From an uncultured Pseudomonadota bacterium (lineage in GTDB: Bacteria > Myxococcota_A > UBA796 > SXON01), in assembly GCA_903875225.1 (NCBI GenBank), contig CAIQVJ010000117.1, positions 1 through 64,000 of the forward strand: a stretch of DNA of 64,000 nucleotides, in the 5' to 3' direction. This document shows, piece after piece, positions 18,166 to 25,530 of this stretch (the stretch's first letter is position 1; the number at the start of each line of letters is the position of its first letter). A program made the position numbers and the translations under genes. The notes beneath the pieces are model-generated. The model did not search any database and was not told the origin of the DNA. It saw only the letters and a program-made list of their open reading frames with translations.

Positions 18166-18672
18166 CTACTCCTGCGGAGGGGTTGACTGAAGGTGGAGGC
18201 GTTGCTGGACTTCTTCGGCGTCCAACCGTCGAGAGAGCATCCCGAGCCGCGCGGACGGGTCATCGAAGTACATGCGACCCCCGACGGGGTAGCGAACGAG
18301 GCAATGGTAGAGCCCGGGCCGCTTGGGCCCGGTGCGGGTGCGCAGGAACACCTCGGCCGGGATGCTGGTCAATTTTCTGGCGCGCGCGAGCGCATACCCC
18401 CCATCCTTGGGTCCCAGCGCCTTGCACCCGCGCGCCAGAAGCTCGCCGGCGCGGGCCGCGGCGAGCGCATCGCAGTCCTCCCAGCCCTGCGCGAGCAGGT
18501 TGATGTAGTCGCTCCAGGTCTCGTCGGTCTCGCGCTCGTACTCGACTCCGGACGCGTACAAGCCGGGCAGGCTCGGGTCCTTCCGAAGCTGACGCGCGTT
18601 CTCCCGGGCCAGCCAGTTCAGGAGGCTGACCGCAGCGGTCTCCCGAAACGCAAGATGGAGGCGAATCTCCAC
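18166..18672 (-). CDS. Transglutaminase-like cysteine protease-fold protein
   Basis: The protein is 168 residues from a GTG at 18672, only 2 bp after the stop of the upstream gene. Longer in-frame extensions are antisense to that gene and were rejected. The central motif WEDCDALAAARAGELLARG, then a beta strand with the sequence YHCLVRYPVGG and later YFDDPSARLGM, matches the Cys...His...Asp order of bacterial and phage transglutaminase-like proteins. Such proteins cross-link or cleave proteins or peptidoglycan; a maturation role is possible. The next gene starts 2 bp downstream, so translation is probably coupled. The catalytic assignment is from motif order only. Confidence 0.6.
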   Translation of the reverse strand: MEIRLHLAFRETAAVSLLNWLARENARQLRKDPSLPGLYASGVEYERETDETWSDYINLLAQGWEDCDALAAARAGELLARGCKALGPKDGGYALARARKLTSIPAEVFLRTRTGPKRPGLYHCLVRYPVGGRMYFDDPSARLGMLSRRLDAEEVQQRLHLQSTPPQE

Positions 18673-18674
18673 GG

Positions 18675-19004
18675 TTACTTCGTCTCCAACGAGAGCGGAC
18701 GGTTGGAGAGGACCGCGAACAGCGTGCCCTCGGGTGGCGGGCCGTCGCCGCCGACACAGCGCGCGCGAACGAAGGCACAGAGGATGTGGTCGTTGGTGGT
18801 CTCGAGGGGGAGGGTGTCGCCGGGATCGCCCGCGAGCACCGTCCGCCAGTGGGCGCCGTCCCAGCTCGTCTCGATCACGACGTGCTGATCCTGCGTGATG
18901 TTGGGCCCGCCGGCCGCCCACAGGACCACGTCGGTGTTGGGCTCCAGCGGCCGGATCGGGAAAGCGTGCCCGAAGGCAGCGGGCATGTGGTGGTGAAACA
19001 GCAT
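18675..19004 (-). CDS. Small beta-rich protein
   Basis: The protein is 109 residues beginning MLFHHHMPAAF. The rest alternates hydrophobic and polar residues in a way typical of a beta sandwich (DVVLWAAGG, VVIETSWDG, WRTVLAG). A GAGG sequence lies about 9 bp upstream of the ATG. The gene sits 24 bp after the preceding gene and 2 bp before the next. No family was recognised. The fold would suit a structural or adhesion module. Confidence 0.55.
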   Translation of the reverse strand: MLFHHHMPAAFGHAFPIRPLEPNTDVVLWAAGGPNITQDQHVVIETSWDGAHWRTVLAGDPGDTLPLETTNDHILCAFVRARCVGGDGPPPEGTLFAVLSNRPLSLETK

Positions 19005-19028
19005 GATGGGAGCCTCGGACGGGGACAG

Positions 19029-19658
19029 TCACAGGTTGAGCGCGTGGACCAGTCGATAGACGGCCCCGGCAGGGAAGTTGACTTCAAGCTTGAGCGCACC
19101 GCCGAGCGGCATCCCGCCCTGCGGTTGGTCGTTGCCCGCCCACTTGGCGCGCAGCACGTTCATCCCGTCGATCACGCCAAGCGTGTAGTTGCCGAGCGTG
19201 AGCGGATCCTGCGCTTCGAGGTGGACGACGCGCCCGAACGGCGGGATCTCGAAGTGGGCGGTGCCGGCACCGCCGCCGATCTGGCCCGCGTCGGTCCCGC
19301 GTTGCTCAAAGTAGTTGAGGGTCGCCGCGTAGCCATCGCTGACCATGCACCCGACGCTCTGGACCGCACCGCACAGGTTGGCCGCGCGGATGATGAGGTC
19401 GCGCGCGAACACGGAGAGCCGGGTGTTGCGGGGCACGGTCACAAAGACCTGCTGACCGGCGCCGTCGCCGGCCGTCCAGCGAAGATGGGCCTCGAAGGGC
19501 CCGCTGTCGCCGAACAGCTCGACGACGCGCCAGCTTCCGCGTGGCCTGCGGGCGCAGCATGCCTGGGCCTCCAGCAGGTCGCTGTAGGTCGTCGGTTCGT
19601 TCCCGTCCCAGGCCGCGAGCTCCGCGCGACCTGACCGGCGCGTGAGCTCATCGGACAT
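19029..19658 (-). CDS. Beta-rich protein, candidate particle component
   Basis: The protein is 209 residues. The ATG follows GAGGTGAACC. After a helical N-terminal 40 residues it is almost entirely beta-prone (FEAHLRWTAGD, QQVFVTVPRNTRLSVFA, KLEVNFPAGAVYRLV) with many Gly turns. It has no signal peptide or membrane segment. It is 53 bp from another beta-rich protein of similar size. The size and strand pattern would fit a single jelly-roll fold such as those in small-capsid-protein lineages, but this is inference from composition; a structure prediction is needed. Confidence 0.55.
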   Translation of the reverse strand: MSDELTRRSGRAELAAWDGNEPTTYSDLLEAQACCARRPRGSWRVVELFGDSGPFEAHLRWTAGDGAGQQVFVTVPRNTRLSVFARDLIIRAANLCGAVQSVGCMVSDGYAATLNYFEQRGTDAGQIGGGAGTAHFEIPPFGRVVHLEAQDPLTLGNYTLGVIDGMNVLRAKWAGNDQPQGGMPLGGALKLEVNFPAGAVYRLVHALNL

Positions 19659-19711
19659 GGTTCACCTCAAGGTTTTTTCGGAAGACCTCTGGGACGGAAA
19701 CGGACGCGAGA

Positions 19712-20383
19712 TCAGCAGCGCGAGATCGGCTTGGAGCCGAGCAGGGTCGCGGCGATGACGTCGTTGGCAGCGGCGCCCACGACCTCGACGATGATCGGCA
19801 CGCCGGGGCGAGCGAGCGAACCTTCGAGCATGTTCCGCAGGAAGCCGGTCGACGCGAAGATCGCGGTCGGGACGGGCGTCGAGCTGGACCACACGAGCTT
19901 GTCCCCAACGGTGATCGACTTCACCGCCCCGTTGGCCGAGCCCGAGCCGGTGAAAGTGATGTCCCGCAGCTTGATGTAGGTCGCCGGGGTGATGAGGATC
20001 GTGCCGCTGCCGTTGGCGGCCAGGATCGTGACGGTGCCCGCGACGGCGGTGCGCTGCCACTTGCGAGGCTTCTTCGCCGCGCGGTGCGCTGCGCGCTTCA
20101 CGCGCCTGGCGAGACGGCGCCGGCGACCGCCGACCTCATCGCCCATGTCGTCGCCGACGTCATCGCCGGTCTCGTCCCCGAGGTCGTCGCCGAGGTCGTC
20201 GCCCAGGTCGTCCCCGAGATCGTCGCCGAGCTCGTCGTCGTCGTCGTCGTCGTCGCTGCCGAAGTCGCCCTCGACGTCGCCGCCGAAGTCGCCCTCGAAG
20301 GGGCTGCGGAGGCTGTGCTTGTCGTAGGTGGTGGTGCCGTCGTCCTCACGGATGATCATGGCGAAGCCGAGTTTCGTGCTCAT
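19712..20383 (-). CDS. Acidic-repeat/basic-arm/beta-domain protein, candidate capsid-like
   Basis: The protein is 223 residues in three zones. A beta N-terminus runs into a low-complexity acidic repeat of GDDL units (about 35-78). A strongly basic arm (GGRRRRLARRVKRAAHRAAK, about 80-99) follows, and then a beta-rich domain of about 115 residues (GTVTILAANG, GTILITPATY, RDITFTGSGS, PIIVEVVG). A basic arm in front of a compact beta domain is the layout of many single-jelly-roll capsid proteins. No recognised family was found, and phage tail-fibre or spike modules could look similar. It is the second gene of the operon. Confidence 0.55.
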   Translation of the reverse strand: MSTKLGFAMIIREDDGTTTYDKHSLRSPFEGDFGGDVEGDFGSDDDDDDDELGDDLGDDLGDDLGDDLGDETGDDVGDDMGDEVGGRRRRLARRVKRAAHRAAKKPRKWQRTAVAGTVTILAANGSGTILITPATYIKLRDITFTGSGSANGAVKSITVGDKLVWSSSTPVPTAIFASTGFLRNMLEGSLARPGVPIIVEVVGAAANDVIAATLLGSKPISRC

Positions 20384-20446
20384 GGGGGTCTGTTCCTTGT
20401 CGGGTGGTTTTCTGGGGAGGATCGGAGAGGGAAGTTCTTCTTGGTC

Positions 20447-21112
20447 CTACGACGGTTCCTCGTCGGACTCGTCGTCGTCCTGGCGGGGCTTGACGTGCAG
20501 GAAGCGCGATGGGCGGCGGCGCCCGCCCTTGCCGCGTCGGCCGGCCACATCTCCGGCCGCGTCGGGGGTCAGCATGATGTCGCGCACCATGCCGGCCATT
20601 TCGCCCTGGAGGTTGGGCTGGGCCGCGACCTGAGCGGGCGCTGGGGCCGCCGCAGGAGCCGGAGGGGGCGGCGCCGCCGCTGCGTCCGGGGCTGCGCCTG
20701 CCTTCGACTTCTCGGCCATCGACTGACCGGCGCGCCGACCGAAGCTGGCGACCGCGGACCCGAGCAGGCCGTTGCTGACCGCGAGGACGTGGCCGCCCGC
20801 CGCGCTGCCGTTGAACGTCTGGTACAGGCCGACGGCTGCCCCGGCCAGGCCGACGCCAGCGCGCACATCGACGGGTCCGACCTTCATCTTGTCCTCGCCG
20901 AAGTAGCCCTCGGCGAAGGAGCCCGCGAAGAGGGTCGTCTGCATCTCGCCGATGTGCATGGCGGCCATGCCGATGGCACCCGCCTTCTCCTTCATGCTCT
21001 CGGCGCGGTTTTTCAGGCTCTTCAGCTTGTCGACGGCGGCGCTGAGCGCCCCCTTGGCGGCACCATCGGAGACTTTGTCTCCCTGCATGGCTTTGGCGAG
21101 TGCGGTGGACAT
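20447..21112 (-). CDS. Gly/Ala-rich protein, first gene of the minus-strand operon
   Basis: The protein is 221 residues beginning MSTALAKAMQGDKV. Residues about 25-130 are rich in Gly, Ala and small hydrophobics with amphipathic helices (SFAEGYFGEDKMKVGP, GVGLAGAAVGLYQ), which suggests membrane association without a clear transmembrane span. A Pro/Ala linker (about 140-170) leads to a basic C-terminus (GRRGKGGRRRPSR) with an acidic tail. The first codons (MSTALAK) resemble those of the next gene (MSTKLGF). No family was recognised. Confidence 0.55.
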   Translation of the reverse strand: MSTALAKAMQGDKVSDGAAKGALSAAVDKLKSLKNRAESMKEKAGAIGMAAMHIGEMQTTLFAGSFAEGYFGEDKMKVGPVDVRAGVGLAGAAVGLYQTFNGSAAGGHVLAVSNGLLGSAVASFGRRAGQSMAEKSKAGAAPDAAAAPPPPAPAAAPAPAQVAAQPNLQGEMAGMVRDIMLTPDAAGDVAGRRGKGGRRRPSRFLHVKPRQDDDESDEEPS

Positions 21113-21514
21113 GGTTTTTGTAGACCTCGGGGTTCGGAAGGCGGGGAGAGGGGCTCGGCCGGTTGGCGCTGGATTGGACGCCCCTTCGATATCCGGCCCT
21201 GCACGGAAAACAGGAGAGATTCGCCAGCTTCAACGGGCTGCTTCGCCAGCCGCAACGGCAGGCCGAAACGCCACGGCGGTGCGACTGGCGAGGGCCCAGA
21301 GCGGCGGCCGCTGCAGCTGGCGTGCCGCTGGCGATGCCGCCCGTCGCAGCCCGCGGTCGACATTGCGACGCAGCCGGCGCGACTGACGTCGCGACTGGGG
21401 CGTGGTTTTCACCGCGACTGGCACGCACTCCGCGCGCAGCAATCCCGGCTTTTTTGGACGCAAATCCGAAGCAACGCCGCCTATCGGTAGGTGTGGGGTG
21501 CGGAGAGCAGCAGC
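21113..21514. promoter_or_regulatory. Divergent control region with four GCGACTG(G/A) repeats
   Basis: These 402 bp separate the minus-strand operon from the plus-strand operon. They hold no convincing gene. The octamer GCGACTGG or GCGACTGA occurs at 21281, 21379, 21391 and 21414, three of them within 43 bp. A short T run (CTTTTTTGGA) lies near 21450, close to the plus-strand start. This is the obvious place for both promoters and for a shared regulator. No sigma-70 boxes stand out. Confidence 0.5.
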
Positions 21515-22660
21515 ATGTACGTCAACCTCGTGGAGACCGCGGAGCTTCGGCGCAACCTGGAGCGCGAGGCCGAGAACATCGGTCATGTGAGCGTCCGAGA
21601 AGTGCTGTCGCGCTCGAAGTACCAGCCGATCGGTCGCCGGGACTTCACGCGCGCCGATCTCGACGCCTTCATGCCCGGCGACGACTACCAGACCGCGCTG
21701 GCGGCCGAGTTCGACGAGCAGGACCCGGACACCCCGGCCCCCGAGTCGACCGACGAGGAGAAGAAGGCGCGCGCCAAGGCCAAGGAGAAGCAGCGCCTCG
21801 TCGATGCGACCCTGGAATTCGTGCGCCGTACCGTCGAGCTTCAGATGGGGAAGCGCCGGTTCGCGATTTTCCAGGTCCAGGCGTGGCGACCGAAGGGCGT
21901 CAACGTCTGCTTTGCGATGCGCGTCACCGCCCGCCACAACGATGTCGATGACGACGACGACGAGGGCACCGATTCGCAGGAGCCGAAGGGCGAGGCGGTC
22001 GAGGACCTGCTCGCGCCAACGATTCTGCCGTCCATCCCCCGAGAGCTGCCCGACCCGATGGAGCTGCCCCCGAGCGTCGTGGCCCACATCGAGAGCGCCT
22101 ACCGCAAGCTCTTCGATTCCCTGGAGCGCGGGCACCAGGTCAGCCAGGTCATCACCCAGGACACGATGCACGGCATCATGGCCGGGAGCCAGAGCGTCGC
22201 GCGCCAGTTCGTCGGCGTGTCGGTCGAGCTGCGCAAGCAGATCGTCCAGCTCACGGCGGAATTGGAACGGCGCGAGGGGGTCATTTCAGAACTTCAGTCC
22301 GCGCTGTTGAGCGTGAAGGTGGACACCGCGGCGCTCGGGATGGACCGCGAGGTGCGCGCGGACCCCGCCGAGCTCAAGGTCCGGCAGGAGATCGCGACCA
22401 GCGTGATCGACAACATCGGCGCGCTCGGCCGGATGGCGCTCGCGTCCAAGCTCGGGCTCGACCCGGCGCTGATCGGTCTCCTGGACGCGATCACCAAGGA
22501 CGACAAGCTGCTCGAAAAGCTGCGTCTGCCCGAGGTGTCGCAGATGTTCAGCGAGCCCGGCGCGACCGAGGCGCTGGGCCAGTTCCTCGACCTGGCGCTC
22601 GAACAGCACCGCGCCCAGCAAGCCGCGAAGAAGGCCGCTTCATCCCCTACCGGCGCGTAG
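21515..22660 (+). CDS. Cassette B1: coiled-coil protein, paralogue of A1
   Basis: The protein is 381 residues. The ATG at 21515 is chosen for its GGAG site (21501-21504); a GTG at 21491 would add eight residues. Charged helices at about 1-95 precede the segment FQVQAWRPKGV (about 119-129), which matches FKVNLWQHKGV of A2 and KFKIGLW of A1. An acidic run (about 143-150) follows, then a long helical domain whose end aligns with A1 (KVRQEIATSVID; LDPALIGLL; MFSEPGATEALG). It opens the plus-strand operon. Family unknown; an abundant structural or scaffold protein is one possibility. Confidence 0.65.
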   Translation: MYVNLVETAELRRNLEREAENIGHVSVREVLSRSKYQPIGRRDFTRADLDAFMPGDDYQTALAAEFDEQDPDTPAPESTDEEKKARAKAKEKQRLVDATLEFVRRTVELQMGKRRFAIFQVQAWRPKGVNVCFAMRVTARHNDVDDDDDEGTDSQEPKGEAVEDLLAPTILPSIPRELPDPMELPPSVVAHIESAYRKLFDSLERGHQVSQVITQDTMHGIMAGSQSVARQFVGVSVELRKQIVQLTAELERREGVISELQSALLSVKVDTAALGMDREVRADPAELKVRQEIATSVIDNIGALGRMALASKLGLDPALIGLLDAITKDDKLLEKLRLPEVSQMFSEPGATEALGQFLDLALEQHRAQQAAKKAASSPTGA

Positions 22661-22686
22661 CGCCTCACCCACCCGGAGATCCTGTC

Positions 22687-23268
22687 ATGCCCAAGCCCAA
22701 GCCCCCCACGCCGCCCCTGCAACGCCCTGCACCGCTTTGGCAGCGCGCGATCGAGCGGTTCCACGCGCCCTTCGATGCGCGGACCAACAGCGACTACGCC
22801 GCGACGATCAGCGACTGGGCCGAGCTGCCCGGCCCCGAGCGCCAGGGCCACGGGATGCACCTGCTGTTCCGCGTGGCGGGTGGGATCGCCGACATCGCGC
22901 ACAACCTGCGCGAGATCCGCTTGCTCCTGACTCGCGAACTGCCCGCCATCCGACGGCGGCTGGGCGAGCTGGAAAACCTCGTGGACGAACACGGGACCGC
23001 CATCGCCGCTGGCGGAGCGGGGACCGCTCTCGGTGACGTCGAGGAGGAGGACGAGGGCGAGGAGGCTGCCGACGGCGAGGGTGCCGAGTTGGAGAGCGAC
23101 GAGGATCTCGACGCCGAGTTCGCCCGCCAGCAAGCGGCGCGTGCGCCTGCGCCAAAGCCCGCCGTCGAGGCCGCAGTCGAGACGGTAGTGCCCGACGCGA
23201 TCCTGATCCCGCCGAAGCCGCGCGTCCACCGCAAGAAGCCCGTCGTGCTCGAAGGGAGCGCGTCATGA
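22687..23268 (+). CDS. Cassette B2: helical protein with acidic and Pro/Ala tail
   Basis: The protein is 193 residues, preceded by a GGAG site (22675-22678). Residues 1-20 are Pro/Lys-rich. A helical domain (about 20-105) contains IERFHAPFDARTNSDY and heptad-like repeats. It is followed by an acidic stretch (about 118-145) and a Pro/Ala/Lys-rich tail. The stop overlaps the next start (ATGA). No family was recognised. Confidence 0.55.
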   Translation: MPKPKPPTPPLQRPAPLWQRAIERFHAPFDARTNSDYAATISDWAELPGPERQGHGMHLLFRVAGGIADIAHNLREIRLLLTRELPAIRRRLGELENLVDEHGTAIAAGGAGTALGDVEEEDEGEEAADGEGAELESDEDLDAEFARQQAARAPAPKPAVEAAVETVVPDAILIPPKPRVHRKKPVVLEGSAS

Positions 23269-23723
23269 CCGCCATCGACATCGATCTGGTCGCGCCGCAG
23301 CCTACGTTGAGCTTCGGGCCGTTCAGCCTCGACCCGATCCGGCTGGTGACCGGCTCCTCGCTCGCCGACATCCTCGGGCCGTTCATGCGCGCGCCGATGG
23401 GTCGGCGGGGTGCCTGGGACGTGTACCACCTCGCCCTGCCGCCGGGCGCGGGCATCACGGTGCCGATCAAGGTCGCCGCCATCGGCGGCTCAATCGGTTT
23501 CCGCAACCTGGACGGCGTGTTCGTCGTGATCGTCCCCGCCGTGGTCGCCGGGCCGCTCGGCGCGGAGATGGCCGCGATGATCGCGCGCGGCGACGCCGCC
23601 GGACCCCGGTTCGACCCCGAGAGCCACGGGCAAACCGCTGAATTCGCCATCAAGGTGAAGCCGGGGATGCGGTTCCCGCTCAGGATCGGGACGGTGCAGA
23701 TCGCGCTGGAGACGCCGCGGTGA
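23265..23723 (+). CDS. Cassette B3: beta-rich small protein
   Basis: The protein is 152 residues, translationally coupled to the gene before it by ATGA. It is mostly short beta strands with Gly/Pro turns (FGPFSLDPIRLV, VYHLALPPGAGITVPIKV, RIGTVQIAL) plus one helix near residue 100. No signal peptide is present. No family was recognised; it is another beta-sandwich-sized protein in this element. Confidence 0.55.
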   Translation: MTAIDIDLVAPQPTLSFGPFSLDPIRLVTGSSLADILGPFMRAPMGRRGAWDVYHLALPPGAGITVPIKVAAIGGSIGFRNLDGVFVVIVPAVVAGPLGAEMAAMIARGDAAGPRFDPESHGQTAEFAIKVKPGMRFPLRIGTVQIALETPR

Positions 23724-23953
23724 GCGGTCATGCGCGCTGCATGGAGACCGACAGCAGCCATGGCCCCGGAATCAACCTCAACTGGCTTGGACAGCGCATC
23801 GACCGCCAGGCCGTGCGCGCATCGGTCCGCTGGATCGGAACCCAGCGTCGCCTTCGCCGCTACCTCGACCTCGACGCCCTGCTCGCGTCACGCGTCCCGC
23901 GGCCGGCCCTCGGGGCGAGCGCTCCCCCGGCCGCGCCCGTGGAGGCGCCGTGA
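23720..23953 (+). CDS. Small basic protein
   Basis: The protein is 77 residues from a GTG that overlaps the previous stop (GTGA). It contains a basic helical segment (VRASVRWIGTQRRLRRYL), then an Ala/Pro tail. The overlap with both neighbours supports translation. Function unknown. Confidence 0.45.
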   Translation: MSGHARCMETDSSHGPGINLNWLGQRIDRQAVRASVRWIGTQRRLRRYLDLDALLASRVPRPALGASAPPAAPVEAP

Positions 23954-24089
23954 GGCGACCAGGCACCACGCTCCAACGCCGGCCCAACGCCTCGAAGTCG
24001 CATGGCGGCAGCACGTCGGTGACCGCGCCGCCCTGCTCGCCCGCGACGTCGCCACCCATCACGCCTCCCTCACCCCACCCAGCCCGTAG
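23950..24089 (+). pseudogene. Frameshifted duplicate of the PP2C gene's 5' end
   Basis: The start is a GTG overlapping the previous stop. The DNA here (CGCCTCGAAGTCGCATGGCG and onward) is nearly identical to the PP2C gene around 24775-24815 (CGCCTCGATGTCGCCTGGCG), over about 42 bp. Relative to that gene one base is missing just before the match, so the shared peptide (LEVAWRQHVGDRA versus LDVAWRQHVGDRA) is out of frame with the GTG. It ends at a TAG at 24087. This is best read as a truncated copy of the phosphatase start. Confidence 0.5.
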
Positions 24090-24098
24090 GAGCCTCTC

Positions 24099-24566
24099 GT
24101 GCTGCCGATCCTTCCATTCCTCCTCCTCGCGTCCATGGGCAGCCCGCTCCCGGCAGCTCCCTCGGATCGCCCCGATCCCGTCCTCACGCCCGAGCAGGAC
24201 CGCATCGTCCAGGCCGCCCTCCAGGCCGCGCTCGATGCAGGACAGGACGCCTCGCACATCATCGTCAGCCGGAACCGGGCCGGCGCGATCACGCGGATCG
24301 AGGTGGCGGGTGCCGAGATCTGGACCGTGCCCGTCGTCTGGAGCGGTCCCGCAGTCGAGGATGCCGTCCAGTCCGTGGCCGGGCGGCTGCTCGCTCCGTC
24401 GCCCACACCGTCAGGTGGGGTGCCGACTGACCCGATCGCCGTAGAGAACGTGGCCGCCGCGCGGACCCGTCGGGCTCGAAAAGCGGCCCGTCATCGCCGC
24501 GAAGTGGAGGCCGGCGGCTGGGGTTCGGCGTCGTCGGTGCCAGTTGCGGCGGGGGCACGGTCGTGA
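24099..24566 (+). CDS. Secreted or membrane-anchored small protein
   Basis: The protein is 155 residues from a GTG with a good AGGAG site (24088-24092). A signal peptide is likely at about 1-20 (LPILPFLLLASMG). The mature part starts with a helix containing LTPEQDRIVQAALQAAL, then a short beta region, and ends in an Arg/Ala-rich tail. The stop overlaps the next start. No family was recognised. Confidence 0.5.
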   Translation: MLPILPFLLLASMGSPLPAAPSDRPDPVLTPEQDRIVQAALQAALDAGQDASHIIVSRNRAGAITRIEVAGAEIWTVPVVWSGPAVEDAVQSVAGRLLAPSPTPSGGVPTDPIAVENVAAARTRRARKAARHRREVEAGGWGSASSVPVAAGARS

Positions 24567-24739
24567 TCGGCCTCCTCTTCCTCGCGGGCATCCGGCTCGC
24601 TAACGCGATCATCGCGCGGCTACCTGAACCCGATCCGGAGCTTCGACAGCTCCGGGAGCGCCACCGCGAAGAGATGGCCATCCTGGCGGCAACCCACCGC
24701 CAGGAGCGCCGGATGGTGCGCCTTTCGAGGCGCGCATGA
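24563..24739 (+). CDS. Tiny single-pass membrane protein
   Basis: The protein is 58 residues from a GTG overlapping the previous stop (GTGA); its own stop overlaps the PP2C start (ATGA). The N-terminus is hydrophobic (VIGLLFLAGIRLANAIIA), followed by a highly charged amphipathic helix rich in Arg and Glu. The double overlap strongly suggests translation. Function unknown. Confidence 0.5.
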   Translation: MIGLLFLAGIRLANAIIARLPEPDPELRQLRERHREEMAILAATHRQERRMVRLSRRA

Positions 24740-25530
24740 GCCGCCCCGCCACGTCGCGGGCGCGGCATTCGCGCCTCGATGTCGCCTGGCGGCAGCACGT
24801 TGGCGACCGCGCCGACCAGCAGGATGCGGCTCGCGTCAGTGTGCTCGTGCGGGTCGGGCCCGCCGAGCCCGAGCGGCACCTCCTGATGGTCGCGGACGGC
24901 ATGGGCGGCATGGCCGAGGGCGCGTTGGCGGCGCGCACCGCCGTCCGCACGCTCCCGGAACACGTCCGCGCGGCCTGGAGCGCCGAGCACACGCGGGTCG
25001 AGCAACTGTCGGGCGCGTTCCATGAGACGCACGAGGACGTGAAGCGGGCGCTCGCCGGGGCGAACGGCGGCTGCGCGCTCACCGCCTGCTACGTCCGCGG
25101 GGGCCCCGGTGGGATCGCCTGCTTCGCGCACATGGGCGATGTCCTCGGGCTCTTGCTCCGTCGCGACCGCCCAGGGCACTACCGCGTGGCCCACCGCACC
25201 GAGCCCCACCGCTTCGGACGGCATGTGCTCTCGCGATGCGTCGGATCCCGGCTCTCGGACCGGGACCAGGCCGAGGTCTCCAGGGATCTGCTGTTGAACC
25301 CTGGCGACGTGATCGTCCTGGCCAGCGATGGGGTCGGGGACTCCGTCGATGAGGCGACCGTGCTGGCGCTCGCGGCTGGGAACCCGAAGGCCCGGGCGCT
25401 GGCGGAGGCGCTGTTGCGGGTGGCGCTGGGCGCCGCGACGACCGGCCGGGACAATGCCACGGTGATGGTGGCCAGGGTCAGCGCCATGTTCTTGTCGCCG
25501 CCCGAGCGCGATTGGGAGCTGGGCGAATGA
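24736..25530 (+). CDS. PP2C-family serine/threonine protein phosphatase
   Basis: The protein is 264 residues with the metal-dependent phosphatase motifs: DGMGG (near residue 54) within VADGMGGMAEG, ASDGVGDSVDEATV in the C-terminal part, and GRDNATVMVARV with the final metal-binding Asp-Asn pair. It would remove phosphate from Ser/Thr residues using Mn or Mg. No partner kinase is encoded nearby. In this operon it may act on host or element proteins. The N-terminal sequence RLDVAWRQHVGDRA is partly duplicated at 23950-24089. Confidence 0.88.
   Translation: MSRPATSRARHSRLDVAWRQHVGDRADQQDAARVSVLVRVGPAEPERHLLMVADGMGGMAEGALAARTAVRTLPEHVRAAWSAEHTRVEQLSGAFHETHEDVKRALAGANGGCALTACYVRGGPGGIACFAHMGDVLGLLLRRDRPGHYRVAHRTEPHRFGRHVLSRCVGSRLSDRDQAEVSRDLLLNPGDVIVLASDGVGDSVDEATVLALAAGNPKARALAEALLRVALGAATTGRDNATVMVARVSAMFLSPPERDWELGE

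Noticed and set aside
20150..20270. Microsatellite or CRISPR-like repeat
   Set aside because: The short repeats encode the GDDL acidic stretch of a protein and have no spacers.
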